Positions 1 to 7,400 of a stretch of 12,633 nucleotides of DNA are shown here, piece after piece. The first letter of the stretch is position 1. Every line of letters begins with the position of its first letter. Position numbers and translations under genes: made by a program. The notes beneath the pieces are model-generated. The model worked only from the letters and a program-made list of their open reading frames with translations. It did not search any database and was not told the DNA's origin. This DNA comes from CAWUIH01 sp963922495 (GTDB taxonomy: Bacteria; Pseudomonadota; Gammaproteobacteria; Coxiellales; Coxiellaceae): contig CAWUIH010000047.1 in NCBI GenBank assembly GCA_963922495.1, positions 1 through 12,633 of the forward strand, in the 5' to 3' direction.

Positions 1-231
1 ATAATATATAACGTTTCATTACAACATTCAATGTATTTTTGATGCGGTATTTTTGTTATTTAATTGACATCAAAAAATACGAGAAAAAAAATGGGTTTCT
101 CATTTGCCGCGATATCATTTACACGACACACTATTAAAAAAAAATTCTCTTCACACCCAATCGTACGCAATTATTATTGTTGTCAATAAGCGTGATGTGA
201 TGTGTGCTTTATGTCCAATGAACAATCCCGG
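1..231. other. AT-rich non-coding stretch at left edge
   Basis: I see no gene here. The stretch is strongly AT-rich with several A and T runs. A weak 6-bp hairpin (GAGAAA at 81-86 against TTTCTC at 96-101) is the only local structure I noted, and it lacks the features of a terminator. The end of whatever gene lies to the left is not visible. The stretch continues into the promoter region of the S66-like gene. Confidence 0.6.
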
Positions 232-260
232 TTGTGAAATTTATTAATTGCTTGTAAACT
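232..260 (+). promoter_or_regulatory. Candidate sigma70-type promoter for the S66-like gene
   Basis: TTGTGA (232-237) and TAAACT (255-260) are separated by exactly 17 bases, each matching the consensus hexamer at four of six positions. Transcription would start near 267, leaving a leader of about 65 bases before the ATG at 333. Found by eye only; AT-rich sequence gives such matches by chance. Confidence 0.35.
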
Positions 261-321
261 CAATGACTTCGCACTATGTTTGGTCTCGACTCTGTAGTGT
301 TAAAAAAATATCAAGGACCTC

Positions 322-326
322 AGGAG
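322..326 (+). promoter_or_regulatory. Ribosome binding site deciding the S66-like start
   Basis: AGGAG at 322-326 lies six bases before ATG 333. The in-frame upstream ATG at 276 has no comparable site, so 333 is preferred as start. Confidence 0.7.
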
Positions 327-332
327 ATAAAG

Positions 333-1550
333 ATGAGAAGTGAACGAAAACAGAAAAATCACGCCCCAGAAAAAAAGTTATCGCGATCGCAATCAGAAAC
401 GCATATTCGTATTCTTCCGATTCAACCTCTGGGCGATCACGCATATTGCCACAAATTATTCGACTATTTTGATTCTGTGGTGGTCCATTTTCGGGATCGA
501 TCCTTTCGTGATGCAAAATCGATGTCAGCGCATGATCCTAAGGGTTGTGGTTATGATGATGATACGATTGCTGATGACTTTCGCGATGCCATTACGGAAG
601 AGGCCACCGACTATCTTTGGATATTTGGTGGCGGAAATCCTGGTGATGTGCGCGGTGGTGAAAAACGCCTCACAAAACTAATTTATGCAATACATCAGAA
701 AACGATCGCTTTGCGTGTTGATCGACCGAAACCAATGATGGCTTACTGCTTTAGTGTACCGCTACTGCTGTATCTGAGTTCGAGAGGTCTGGTTAAGTCG
801 ATACATGGGCCTGTAGCACAGGAGATTCCTCATTTAGACGGTAACCCTAAAACGATCGGCAATATTAAATCGATCTTCAAATCACATGGTGAGAAGTTAA
901 AAATTACCTACGAAAAGCTACAACCTTGTAACACAGCTTGCAATACGCTTATTTCAGGAGAAGTGCAGCTTCAAGGATACATCGTCGGTGGCGTTCTACA
1001 AATTGTTTTGTCGGCTTTGAAGGTTGCACTCATGGCACAGGAGCATTTAGGAGTTAATAATATCATTACTGGCAAACCCTTGTTGCTCTTTATTGAATTA
1101 CTGGATTTTTCTGATGAAGTGGATAAGGCAAATGAGCTCGTTAAATTGGTTGCAGAAAACAAGATTTCCGTCAAGGCACTTGCGCTAGGCACGACAATCC
1201 CGAACACAACAAGGAATCCCGATCCAAGTTATCCTCAAAAGTACCACCAACGTATTGATAGTACCCTGAATGGAATCGCTCAAGCGGCTGATCAATTATC
1301 TATTCCCGTGGTTAAGGGGTTAAATGTCGGACACTCCGCGCATCAAGAAGCGCTTCCGATATCGTACGGTCAGCTTTCCGTTCAGGGTGCCAGCTTGGTT
1401 GTTTCCTATGACACCGTAAAGCCCTTGAAATTCTTAGATATCGGTAAACACTTACTTTGGAATCGTAAACAGTTGGCAGCGATAGGTGAATCCCGGGCAG
1501 AAACCAAAGAGCAACCAAATAATGTCAGTGAGCTATGCACATTATTATGA
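333..1550 (+). CDS. S66-family (LD-carboxypeptidase/MccF-like) protein with Ser-to-Cys change at the nucleophile
   Basis: The 405-residue product matches the S66 serine peptidase fold, whose members cut L,D-amide bonds in muropeptides (LdcA) or detoxify microcin C (MccF). Visible blocks in order: a Gly-rich segment (FGGGNPGD, about residues 98-105) where the family has its RGG motif; the nucleophile-elbow block MMAYCFSVPLLLYL ending in HGP (about 136-160); the helix SGEVQLQGYIVGG (about 208-220); the Glu strand LLLFIELLDFSDEVD (Glu255); and the His block PVVKGLNVGH (His334). The elbow aligns without gaps to GHSDFTA...GP of E. coli LdcA and puts Cys139 (codon 747-749) at the Ser nucleophile; the Asp after it is Phe. 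Glu and His are kept. No signal peptide or membrane segment is seen, so it is probably cytoplasmic. It is longer than typical LdcA (about 300-350). Whether it is a Cys-dependent enzyme or inactive cannot be told. ATG 333 was chosen for its ribosome site; an ATG at 276 would add 19 residues. Confidence 0.8.
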   Translation: MRSERKQKNHAPEKKLSRSQSETHIRILPIQPLGDHAYCHKLFDYFDSVVVHFRDRSFRDAKSMSAHDPKGCGYDDDTIADDFRDAITEEATDYLWIFGGGNPGDVRGGEKRLTKLIYAIHQKTIALRVDRPKPMMAYCFSVPLLLYLSSRGLVKSIHGPVAQEIPHLDGNPKTIGNIKSIFKSHGEKLKITYEKLQPCNTACNTLISGEVQLQGYIVGGVLQIVLSALKVALMAQEHLGVNNIITGKPLLLFIELLDFSDEVDKANELVKLVAENKISVKALALGTTIPNTTRNPDPSYPQKYHQRIDSTLNGIAQAADQLSIPVVKGLNVGHSAHQEALPISYGQLSVQGASLVVSYDTVKPLKFLDIGKHLLWNRKQLAAIGESRAETKEQPNNVSELCTLL

Positions 1551-1601
1551 TTTTAACTGTGGTGGACTGAAGCGCTCAGTAACTCAATAGGAGGAGCCAT
1601 C

Positions 1602-1694
1602 ATGCCTGCCACCCCAGTCAGGTCGCAATCCTTTCACCGGAGAGATGATCCCCCACAAAGCCAAACCTGTGGGCGGTATATGGTCAAGGGATAG
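1602..1694 (+). CDS. Tiny ORF (30 aa) behind an ideal ribosome site; possibly a frameshifted HU-like gene
   Basis: A consensus AGGAGG (1589-1594) sits seven bases before ATG 1602, the best ribosome site in the window, yet the frame closes after 30 codons at 1692-1694. The next frame stays open to TAA 1738-1740 and reads GRNPFTGEMIPHKAKPV, which resembles the GRNPxTGE...KAKPA segment of small HU-like DNA-binding proteins. Dropping one C from the CCCC run at 1613-1616 would join MPAT to that frame and give about 45 residues. Either the 30-residue peptide is real, or this is a frameshifted small gene, or there is a sequence error in a homopolymer. The 3' end overlaps the convergent 77-residue gene. 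Function unknown. Confidence 0.35.
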   Translation: MPATPVRSQSFHRRDDPPQSQTCGRYMVKG

Positions 1695-1917
1695 GCATTT
1701 TTTTATCGACGCTGACACACACTGCGTGGATTTGCTCTAAATAATCGTCCAGTGCTAATAAGATACCGAATAAATTACTGTGGTGTGCGTGTCGGTTATT
1801 TCCCTCCAGTTCCAGGGCGCTCTGGCTGATTGCCCGTGCTCTCATGAGGAGGTTGATAATTGTGTCATTGATCACTGCTGCATCATTCTTGTGGTCAGGT
1901 AACTGGTTAACTTGCAT
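1684..1917 (-). CDS. Small hypothetical protein (77 aa), divergent from the S24-like repressor
   Basis: I do not recognise this protein. It has two predicted amphipathic helices (INDTIINLLMRARAISQSAL and HSNLFGILLALDDYLEQIHA) separated by a polar His/Asn-rich loop, with no signal peptide or membrane segment and no helix-turn-helix. The start at 1917 (MQVNQLPD) follows AAGAGAAAACG; a start at 1950 would add 11 residues but has no ribosome site. It lies about 160 bases downstream of a strong leftward promoter (2085-2113) overlapped by the inverted repeat next to the repressor gene, so it is probably a target of that repressor. Its position is that of the first gene of a phage- or ICE-like early transcript. 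It may be a small accessory or antitoxin-like helical protein; I cannot decide. Confidence 0.55.
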   Translation of the reverse strand: MQVNQLPDHKNDAAVINDTIINLLMRARAISQSALELEGNNRHAHHSNLFGILLALDDYLEQIHAVCVSVDKKMPIP

Positions 1918-2008
1918 CGTTTTCTCTTTAAATATCCGAAAAGTTGTCATATCATTTCTGTCATCTGGGATTCGTAAAATGACACACAGTAATCTCTCAC
2001 GATTTATT

Positions 2009-2025
2009 CCCTCAACGGTTGAGGG
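2009..2025. repeat. Perfect 8-bp inverted repeat (short hairpin) in the leader of the 77-aa gene
   Basis: CCCTCAAC and GTTGAGGG flank a single base, giving a stem of seven to eight pairs in RNA or a compact dyad in DNA. No T run follows on either strand, so it is not a classic terminator. It lies within the 5' leader of the leftward transcript and could be a protein-binding dyad or a leader hairpin. Confidence 0.5.
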
Positions 2026-2076
2026 TGTCGTGGAGTGAGTGCACGAACCCAGTACGCAGGGTTATTTGATAAAATA

Positions 2077-2110
2077 ACAAGTTAAATATACAAATTTATT
2101 GATAACTTGT
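2077..2110. promoter_or_regulatory. Inverted-repeat operator candidate (ACAAGTTA...TAACTTGT)
   Basis: ACAAGTTA (2077-2084) and its exact complement TAACTTGT (2103-2110) are separated by 18 bases. The right half is itself within an imperfect 15-bp dyad, TTGATAACTTGTCAA (2099-2113). The two half-sites overlap or abut the -10 and -35 elements of the leftward promoter at 2085-2113, and lie 53 bases before the start of the S24-like repressor gene. This is the expected arrangement for an operator of that repressor, controlling the leftward transcript and perhaps its own gene. Confidence 0.5.
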
Positions 2111-2113
2111 CAA
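2085..2113 (-). promoter_or_regulatory. Strong leftward sigma70 promoter
   Basis: On the minus strand, a perfect TTGACA (2113-2108) is followed after exactly 17 bases by TATATT (2090-2085), five of six matches. Transcription would begin near 2078 and run toward the 77-residue gene through a leader of about 160 bases. It is the best promoter in the window by consensus and sits inside the inverted-repeat operator candidate, which argues it is tightly repressed. Confidence 0.55.
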
Positions 2114-2162
2114 ATATATTTCACGTATTCATTCTCTATGAACCTTTGGGATTCTTTGAAGT

Positions 2163-2840
2163 ATGGGAAAATATACACAACCCAATGATGTAACCTCCAA
2201 AAATGCGTGTGGGCAGCGCCTTAAAGCCCTGAGAGCACTCACCGGAGACGACGAACACAAACCATTAAGTCGTGCGGCTATCGAAAGAAAGTATCAACTC
2301 AGTGCCAGTACGTTGAGACACTGGGAAGATGCGGGTGGTTTGACTGAAAAAGGGGCTCGCATTGTCATTGATATATACCAGCGAGAAAATATTACCTGCT
2401 CGATCAGTTGGCTATTGACGGGGAAAGGCACACCACCTTACCGCCGAGCGGTGTCGCATTCGGCTGAGGTGCTTCGCAACGTGACGGATACACTGGTTTC
2501 TATTCCACAAGAGTCGGCCCATTTCAAATCATTTTACCCGGAAGCGATTGTGTTTGAAGTGAAAGACGATGCGATGGCGCCGATGTATTATCCGGGGGAT
2601 ACCGTGGGTGGCGTGCGTCATTACTTTAAGGATATTCCGTACTTAATTGGCAAAGATTGCCTGACTGAAACGAAAGACGGCAAAATTTGGTTACGTCGTC
2701 TTCAGCGATGCACGATACCCGGTCATTACAATTTGTACGCGTTGAATCCCGATACAAAAATCGAGAGACCCACTTTGTATAATGTTGAGGTGGTTACTTG
2801 CGCACCGGTGATGCGTGTTTGGCGTGGGAAGAAATGGTAG
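2163..2840 (+). CDS. XRE/S24-type (CI/LexA-like) repressor lacking the autocleavage Ser and Lys
   Basis: The 225-residue protein resembles phage CI-like repressors. Residues about 17-85 form a helix-turn-helix region (LSRAAIERKYQLSASTLRHW is the recognition part). Residues about 125-225 form an S24/LexA-like C-terminal domain with the block FEVKDDAMAPMYYPGDTVGG. In the family this reads GDSMxPxxxxGD, with Ser as the nucleophile; here it is Ala137. The catalytic Lys of the TVKRL block is replaced by Arg178 in IWLRRL. The fold and likely dimerisation are kept but self-cleavage should not occur, so induction by RecA/DNA damage is unlikely. TGA at 2157-2159 limits the start to ATG 2163; the ribosome site is weak. 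The gene converges with the response regulator gene (stops four bases apart) and is divergent from the 77-residue gene across an inverted-repeat operator, so it probably represses that promoter and may regulate itself. Confidence 0.8.
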   Translation: MGKYTQPNDVTSKNACGQRLKALRALTGDDEHKPLSRAAIERKYQLSASTLRHWEDAGGLTEKGARIVIDIYQRENITCSISWLLTGKGTPPYRRAVSHSAEVLRNVTDTLVSIPQESAHFKSFYPEAIVFEVKDDAMAPMYYPGDTVGGVRHYFKDIPYLIGKDCLTETKDGKIWLRRLQRCTIPGHYNLYALNPDTKIERPTLYNVEVVTCAPVMRVWRGKKW

Positions 2841-2844
2841 TTGT

Positions 2845-3876
2845 TCAGGGGGTAGGCCAAATTTCCCGACGGTATTTATGAAAAGACAATCCCTTTTTAC
2901 TCCACGGCGAATCAATCACGGTGTAATACCATTCGCGTCCTGGAATTTTAGAAACCGGTTTCATGACATCGTCCCACTGGTCTCCTGATAAATGGTAATA
3001 ATCGGAGAGACTGCCTTTACTGATCGGAAACAGTTGACGCTCTCTGAGGGCTTGTATGACCTCATAAGCCGCTTTGGAATTTTTTGCCATGTCGTGTGCT
3101 TCGTTAAAGTCATTTTCATTTCTGACGAGGAAAAGTGTGGCATGGGCATTTTCATCCAGCATCAAAAAGCTGCAAGAGGTATCGATGGCGTAAAATTCAA
3201 TGATTCGGTATTTTTCGCGCACACGTTCAAATACACCACAAAATTGCGGATCGTGCAGTGGCTTCATTTGATGTGATACAAATCCCCCAATAATGTGGCT
3301 TAATTCAATGAATTGTTGCCAAGAAGACTGGGTGTACAATTGATTAATTTTATCGTGTAACTGTTGGTCGTCTTTCGATAAATACGCATCGATTAATCCC
3401 TCATTAAATGCGTCAACCGCTTCTTTCAGTCCCGCTTTACCCGTAAATAAAATCAGCTTCACGGGATATTCTGCTTCGCGGACTTTCTTACAAAAGTCAA
3501 GCCCATCCATACCCGGCATCATTTTATCAATAAAAACGGTTACCACACGCTTGTAGCGGTTGGGTGTATCCAATGCGCCAGCCAACTTGAGAAACGACAC
3601 TTCAAACAGTTCCGGCGGCGAGCTGTGGTTGGAATAAACGGTATCAAAATGTTGTTTTGAAATTTTGGACGCGAGTTCGTCACTACGATACGTGTGGGAA
3701 GCCAAGTGTTGCAGGACGTGTTGGGGGTTCGTTTCGAGAACCAGTGGGATACTTTCGTTAAATATAAAACTGATATCGTTCAAAAATTTACGATTATCGT
3801 CTAACAGCAACACGTTGGTTGGGTGATACAACAGCGGTATGCTGAGTGTGTTAAGGTTTGTGTTTTGGGTCATCAT
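2845..3876 (-). CDS. LqsR-like response regulator with extended receiver and a C-terminal non-HTH domain
   Basis: The 343-residue protein starts with a CheY-type receiver domain: acidic pair Asp26-Asp27 (VLLLDD), phosphoacceptor Asp117 (VFIDKMMPGMDG), Thr145 (LFTGKA) and Lys168 (YLSKDD). The spacing from the acidic pair to Asp117 is about 90 residues against roughly 45 in ordinary receivers, so about 45 residues are inserted. The phrase EAVDAFNEGLIDAYLSK and the C-terminal block EFYAIDTSCSFLMLDENA (about 226-243) resemble the Legionella-type quorum-sensing regulators (LqsR-like) rather than OmpR or NarL families; no DNA-binding domain is seen, so output may be through protein or nucleotide interaction. 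GGGAGGAG (3888-3881) precedes tandem ATG codons at 3876 and 3873; either could be used. A good promoter lies just upstream. The histidine kinase at 10586 is a plausible partner, by family and by proximity only. Confidence 0.75.
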   Translation of the reverse strand: MMTQNTNLNTLSIPLLYHPTNVLLLDDNRKFLNDISFIFNESIPLVLETNPQHVLQHLASHTYRSDELASKISKQHFDTVYSNHSSPPELFEVSFLKLAGALDTPNRYKRVVTVFIDKMMPGMDGLDFCKKVREAEYPVKLILFTGKAGLKEAVDAFNEGLIDAYLSKDDQQLHDKINQLYTQSSWQQFIELSHIIGGFVSHQMKPLHDPQFCGVFERVREKYRIIEFYAIDTSCSFLMLDENAHATLFLVRNENDFNEAHDMAKNSKAAYEVIQALRERQLFPISKGSLSDYYHLSGDQWDDVMKPVSKIPGREWYYTVIDSPWSKKGLSFHKYRREIWPTP

Positions 3877-3896
3877 TTGTCTCCTCCCATTGTTTA

Positions 3897-3925
3897 ATTA
3901 TATGACATCTGAGAATCAGTGCCCA
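3897..3925 (-). promoter_or_regulatory. Promoter of the response regulator gene
   Basis: On the minus strand, TGGGCA (3925-3920) and a perfect TATAAT (3902-3897) are 17 bases apart. Start of transcription would be near 3890, giving a very short leader that contains only the GGGAGGAG ribosome site. Confidence 0.5.
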
Positions 3926-3984
3926 GAATATCGGGGTTTGGACGTAAGAACCGTGTCGGTCCATCGGATGGCAGGAGGGTGGGC

Positions 3985-4006
3985 GATCACAAAAAATGTG
4001 GTGATC
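3985..4006. repeat. Hairpin GATCAC/GTGATC upstream of the response regulator
   Basis: Six-base arms at 3985-3990 and 4001-4006 enclose a 10-base A-rich loop. There is no following T run on the plus strand. It lies in the divergent region between the regulator and the NRPS and could be a binding dyad or part of a structured transcript. Confidence 0.35.
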
Positions 4007-4036
4007 TTCTGACTCACCAACCGGGGGAGGGCGATA

Positions 4037-4093
4037 CCCTCACGCGACGGTTGTCATTGCGATCTAGCGTGCAAATCGCCGGGTGTCGTGAGT
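4037..4093. other. Nested inverted repeats, possible structured RNA
   Basis: CTCACGCGAC (4039-4048) can pair with GTCGTGAG (4085-4092) leaving a two-base bulge, and inside it GCGAT (4059-4063) pairs with ATCGC (4075-4079) around an 11-base loop. This segment is more GC-rich than its surroundings. It could be a small RNA, a leader structure or a DNA-binding region. The rest of 3877-4469 holds the promoters and very small ORFs listed separately; I see no gene of normal size in it. Confidence 0.25.
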
Positions 4094-4212
4094 AGCAGTG
4101 ATTTATTAACAGAGCATTAATCGTGATTACAACTTCTTCACACGCACAAACTGTGACATGATTTTCAATAAGAAAAAGTAATATATGCACTAAATTTTGG
4201 TGGGGTCAATGC

Positions 4213-4386
4213 TCAGTGCATGTCAATCTGACGAATGAATAGGGTGCCATCGATTTTTTTACATTCCAAAATATCATGGAGGTCATTTTCCAGTCGTGGC
4301 GTTGCCTTAATAGTACGAAAAAACATAATGGGATACAACCGTGACACGCTGAAGAGGGTATTGTGCAGAGGGAAGGGCGTTCGCAT
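4213..4386 (-). CDS. Possible small protein (57 aa) or C-terminal gene remnant
   Basis: The minus-strand frame from ATG 4386 to TGA 4213 encodes 57 residues ending ATPRLENDLHDILECKKIDG followed by TLFIRQIDMH. This tail has a balanced, protein-like composition. The frame is open further upstream, into the antisense of the NRPS start (about 4485), but without another ATG and without a ribosome site at 4386. It may be the surviving 3' end of a gene cut off when the NRPS region arrived, or a chance frame. I do not recognise a family. Confidence 0.2.
   Translation of the reverse strand: MRTPFPLHNTLFSVSRLYPIMFFRTIKATPRLENDLHDILECKKIDGTLFIRQIDMH
4302..4329 (+). promoter_or_regulatory. Candidate promoter for the NRPS gene
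   Basis: TTGCCT (4302-4307) and CATAAT (4324-4329) are 16 bases apart, matching consensus at four and five of six positions. Transcription would begin near 4336, giving a leader of about 135 bases that contains a 17-codon ORF. Confidence 0.35.
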
Positions 4387-4398
4387 CGGGATGCTGTG

Positions 4399-4452
4399 AT
4401 GAAAATATCGCGCGTGGTTTTTGGATTGGTGCCTTACGAGGAAATTTTTTAA
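4399..4452 (+). CDS. Possible 17-codon leader ORF before the NRPS
   Basis: ATG 4399 to TAA 4452 encodes MKISRVVFGLVPYEEIF, ending 17 bases before the NRPS start. Its ATG overlaps the TGA of another short frame (4235-4399, 54 codons) as TGATG, a typical coupling arrangement, and CGGGA lies about eight bases upstream. No attenuator hairpin is evident after it. It may be a leader peptide or chance. Confidence 0.2.
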   Translation: MKISRVVFGLVPYEEIF

Positions 4453-4457
4453 TTGAT

Positions 4458-4463
4458 GAGGGA
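4458..4463 (+). promoter_or_regulatory. Ribosome binding site for a TTG start of the NRPS
   Basis: GAGGGA lies six bases before TTG 4470. An in-frame TGA at 4464 rules out any earlier start, and no ATG or GTG occurs in frame before the conserved first strand (CVVIGNSS), so TTG is the only reasonable start. Confidence 0.7.
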
Positions 4464-4469
4464 TGACCG

Positions 4470-7400
4470 TTGTGTAAACGTTCCTGTGTTGTCATTGGAA
4501 ACAGCAGTCTCACTTTACAGTGCGCAGACGTTCTTCTCAATCGAGGATACCAGGTAAGCGCCCTGGTATCGACGTATTTGGCAGCAGAAACTTGGTGTTA
4601 TCAACACGATATCCCGCGCGTGCGTTCACCGGATGTGCTGTTTGCGCAGGGTGATATGGTTGCGTGCGATTATCTTTTCAGCGTGGTGAATCCTTGGATT
4701 TTAGATGCCCGAATGCTGTCTTGTGTCAAAAAAATGGCCATTAATTATCACGATTCCCCGTTACCGCACTACGCGGGCTTGTGTGCCACATCTTGGGCGA
4801 TTCTCGATAACCAGCCGCAACACGGTATTTCCTGGCATCACATGACCCCCCAAATAGACACCGGTGATATTTTGAAACAGGTGCTTTTTCCCATCGCGCC
4901 TAACGAAACCGCTTTCTCGTTGAATTGTCAGTGCTACGAACACGCGCTCAAATCGTTTCAAAGCCTAGTCACTGAACTGCACACCACCAACCTCACGGCT
5001 ATCAAACAAAATCTATCACAACGTTCTTACTTTGGTAGGAGCAGTAAACCGAAGTATATCGGATTTATTTCCTGGCAACAGACATCGCAGTCGATCGATC
5101 GCCTTTGTCGCGCATTGGACTTTGGTGATTACGCGAATCCATTAGCCTCCGCAAAGTGTATGATTAACCATCGCGTGTTTGCCGTAAAAGGTGTCACATT
5201 ACGCAACTGCTCTTCTCAAACTGCACCGGGGACTGTTCTTGATAGCTGCTCTCAGGGAGTCCTCGTTAGTACGGGAACAACGGATATCTTACTGCACCAA
5301 TTAATCAGTATGGATGGCCAGCGTCATCCGTGTGCCAAACTTTTCAATGCCTTGGGGATTCGTCGAAGGGACGTGTTGCCGGAAGTGACGGCTGTGTTGA
5401 AAGCCGAGTGCATTGCAACAGTCAATCGCATTGCTAATAATGAGTCCTTTTGGGTGCAACGCTTGAATCGTATGGCACACGAAAAAAATAGCTTATTGCC
5501 AACAGCGGTTCGCGTATGGGGTGAGGGGTTCACCGATAAACCATACACAACAATACCGGAGCGCTTCATTCAAATCACCTCTCCACAAGACACCTTAGGA
5601 GAAAACGCGACGAATGTTGCCAATGTATTGTTGGCGGCGTTGGGTATTTTTTTCTATCGGATGAACGACAATAGGAAAAGTTGGTTCAAAATCCAGACGC
5701 CGGAATTATCGCCACAGACAGCGAATGGGGTGTTCCCGCTGATGGCGGATGCGGTCCCGTTTGTCATTTCCTGCCGAGACGACATGAACTTTGGGGAAGT
5801 CGTGGCGGCAGTGCGTCAAGAAAGCAGTCTTGTCTCTGAAAAGCATACCTATTTATCGGATATTTTTTTGCGGTATCCTTGTCTCTCTTCTTGCGAAAAT
5901 AAACAAATTATTTTGATTATCATGAACGGCGATAAGAGAAGTCCGTCGGCACCGATACCCTCTGCGGCAATTATTATTTATTTATCAGCGGATGGAACGT
6001 GCTATCGTATCGTTAATAATATGAAAGGCATCACGAATCCGGGTGAACAATACCTGTTTGATCAGTTGCACGATACATTTTCCAGCTTTCTAATACACTT
6101 ATCGAAGAATATCGATAAACCTATCGGTGAATTGTCGATCATCAGTCAGCACGATAACACGTTAACTCTCGATCAATGGAATCAAACCCGCCAAAATATG
6201 ACCTACCCAAGCAGTTTGTATCAATATGTTGATTCGCAGGCGCAACGGACACCGAATAAAATTGCCATAGAATATGGTCGCGAGCGTTTAAGCTTCCATG
6301 GACTACGTCAAAAGTCTGAACGAGTGGCGTTTTCCTTAAGGCGTCAGGGCGTGACGCGAAATACACCCGTGGCATTATACTTAGCACCCGGATTAGATAC
6401 TCTTGTGGCGATACTCGGCGTTTTAAAAGCAGGAGGTGCTTACGTCCCGATTGATGTCAACTGCCCACCACAACGACTCAATTTTATATTGGCTGATTCC
6501 CAGCCGCTGGTTATGCTCACCCATCACTCGACACTGTTGCGATTCAGCAATCGTGTGTCGGTGCGAATGATTTCGATGCGTCACTGTTATGATGTTTTAC
6601 CCCTCCAACCGGTGTCACCTATCAACACACCTGAAGATTTGGCGTATATCCTTTACACATCGGGTTCGACGGGGCAACCCAAAGGGGTCGCTGTCACGCA
6701 TCGCGCAGTCATCAATCACATGCAATGGATGGCTTCACGGTATTTCCCCAAACACAGTGAGCGCTACTTACAAAAAACGCCCTACTATTTCGATGCATCC
6801 GTTTGGGAATTGTTCATGCCCATTGTGACCGGCGGCGTTTGTGTGGTGGCCCCGGAAAATACCTACCGACAACCGGCCCAATTGATTCAGCTTATCAAAC
6901 AGTACCACATCACAGTGTTACAAGTGGTGCCTTCCATGTTGCATGAATTACTGTCTGATCCAAGCTTTTCATCTTGTCAGTCATTGAAACACGTCTTCTG
7001 CGGTGGGGAAGTGTTGTCTGCCCACACAGCCCGACGTTTTCTAAAAACCCTGACGGCACCGTTGCATAATTTATATGGCCTAACGGAAACAACGATTGAT
7101 TGCACCGCCTATACGTATCAACCGCAGGACACAGATCACGGTGCTTCACTGATCGGTAAACCCATTGCAAATACTCAGGTTTATGTATTGGATGCACAGA
7201 AAAAACCCGTTCCCATCGGTAAAATCGGAGAGCTTTACGTCGGCGGTGACTGTTTATCACGAGGTTATATCAATCGTTCCGAATTGAACGCAGCGTGTTT
7301 CATTCAAAACCCTTTTACGCCGAGGAAAGATGCTATTTTATTTAAAACCCAGGATATCGTGCGATGGCATCCCAGTGGTAATTTGGAATATATTGGTAGG

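Noticed and set aside
276..332. Longer S66-like protein starting at ATG 276
   Set aside because: No ribosome site before 276, the added 19 residues are not family-like, and ATG 333 has AGGAG at the right distance.
1657..1676. CCCACA...TGTGGG hairpin as a terminator
   Set aside because: The stem is six bases with a ten-base loop and no T run follows on either strand.
2992..3276. Plus-strand 94-codon frame inside the response regulator gene
   Set aside because: It is the antisense shadow of a well-supported coding region and has no ribosome site.
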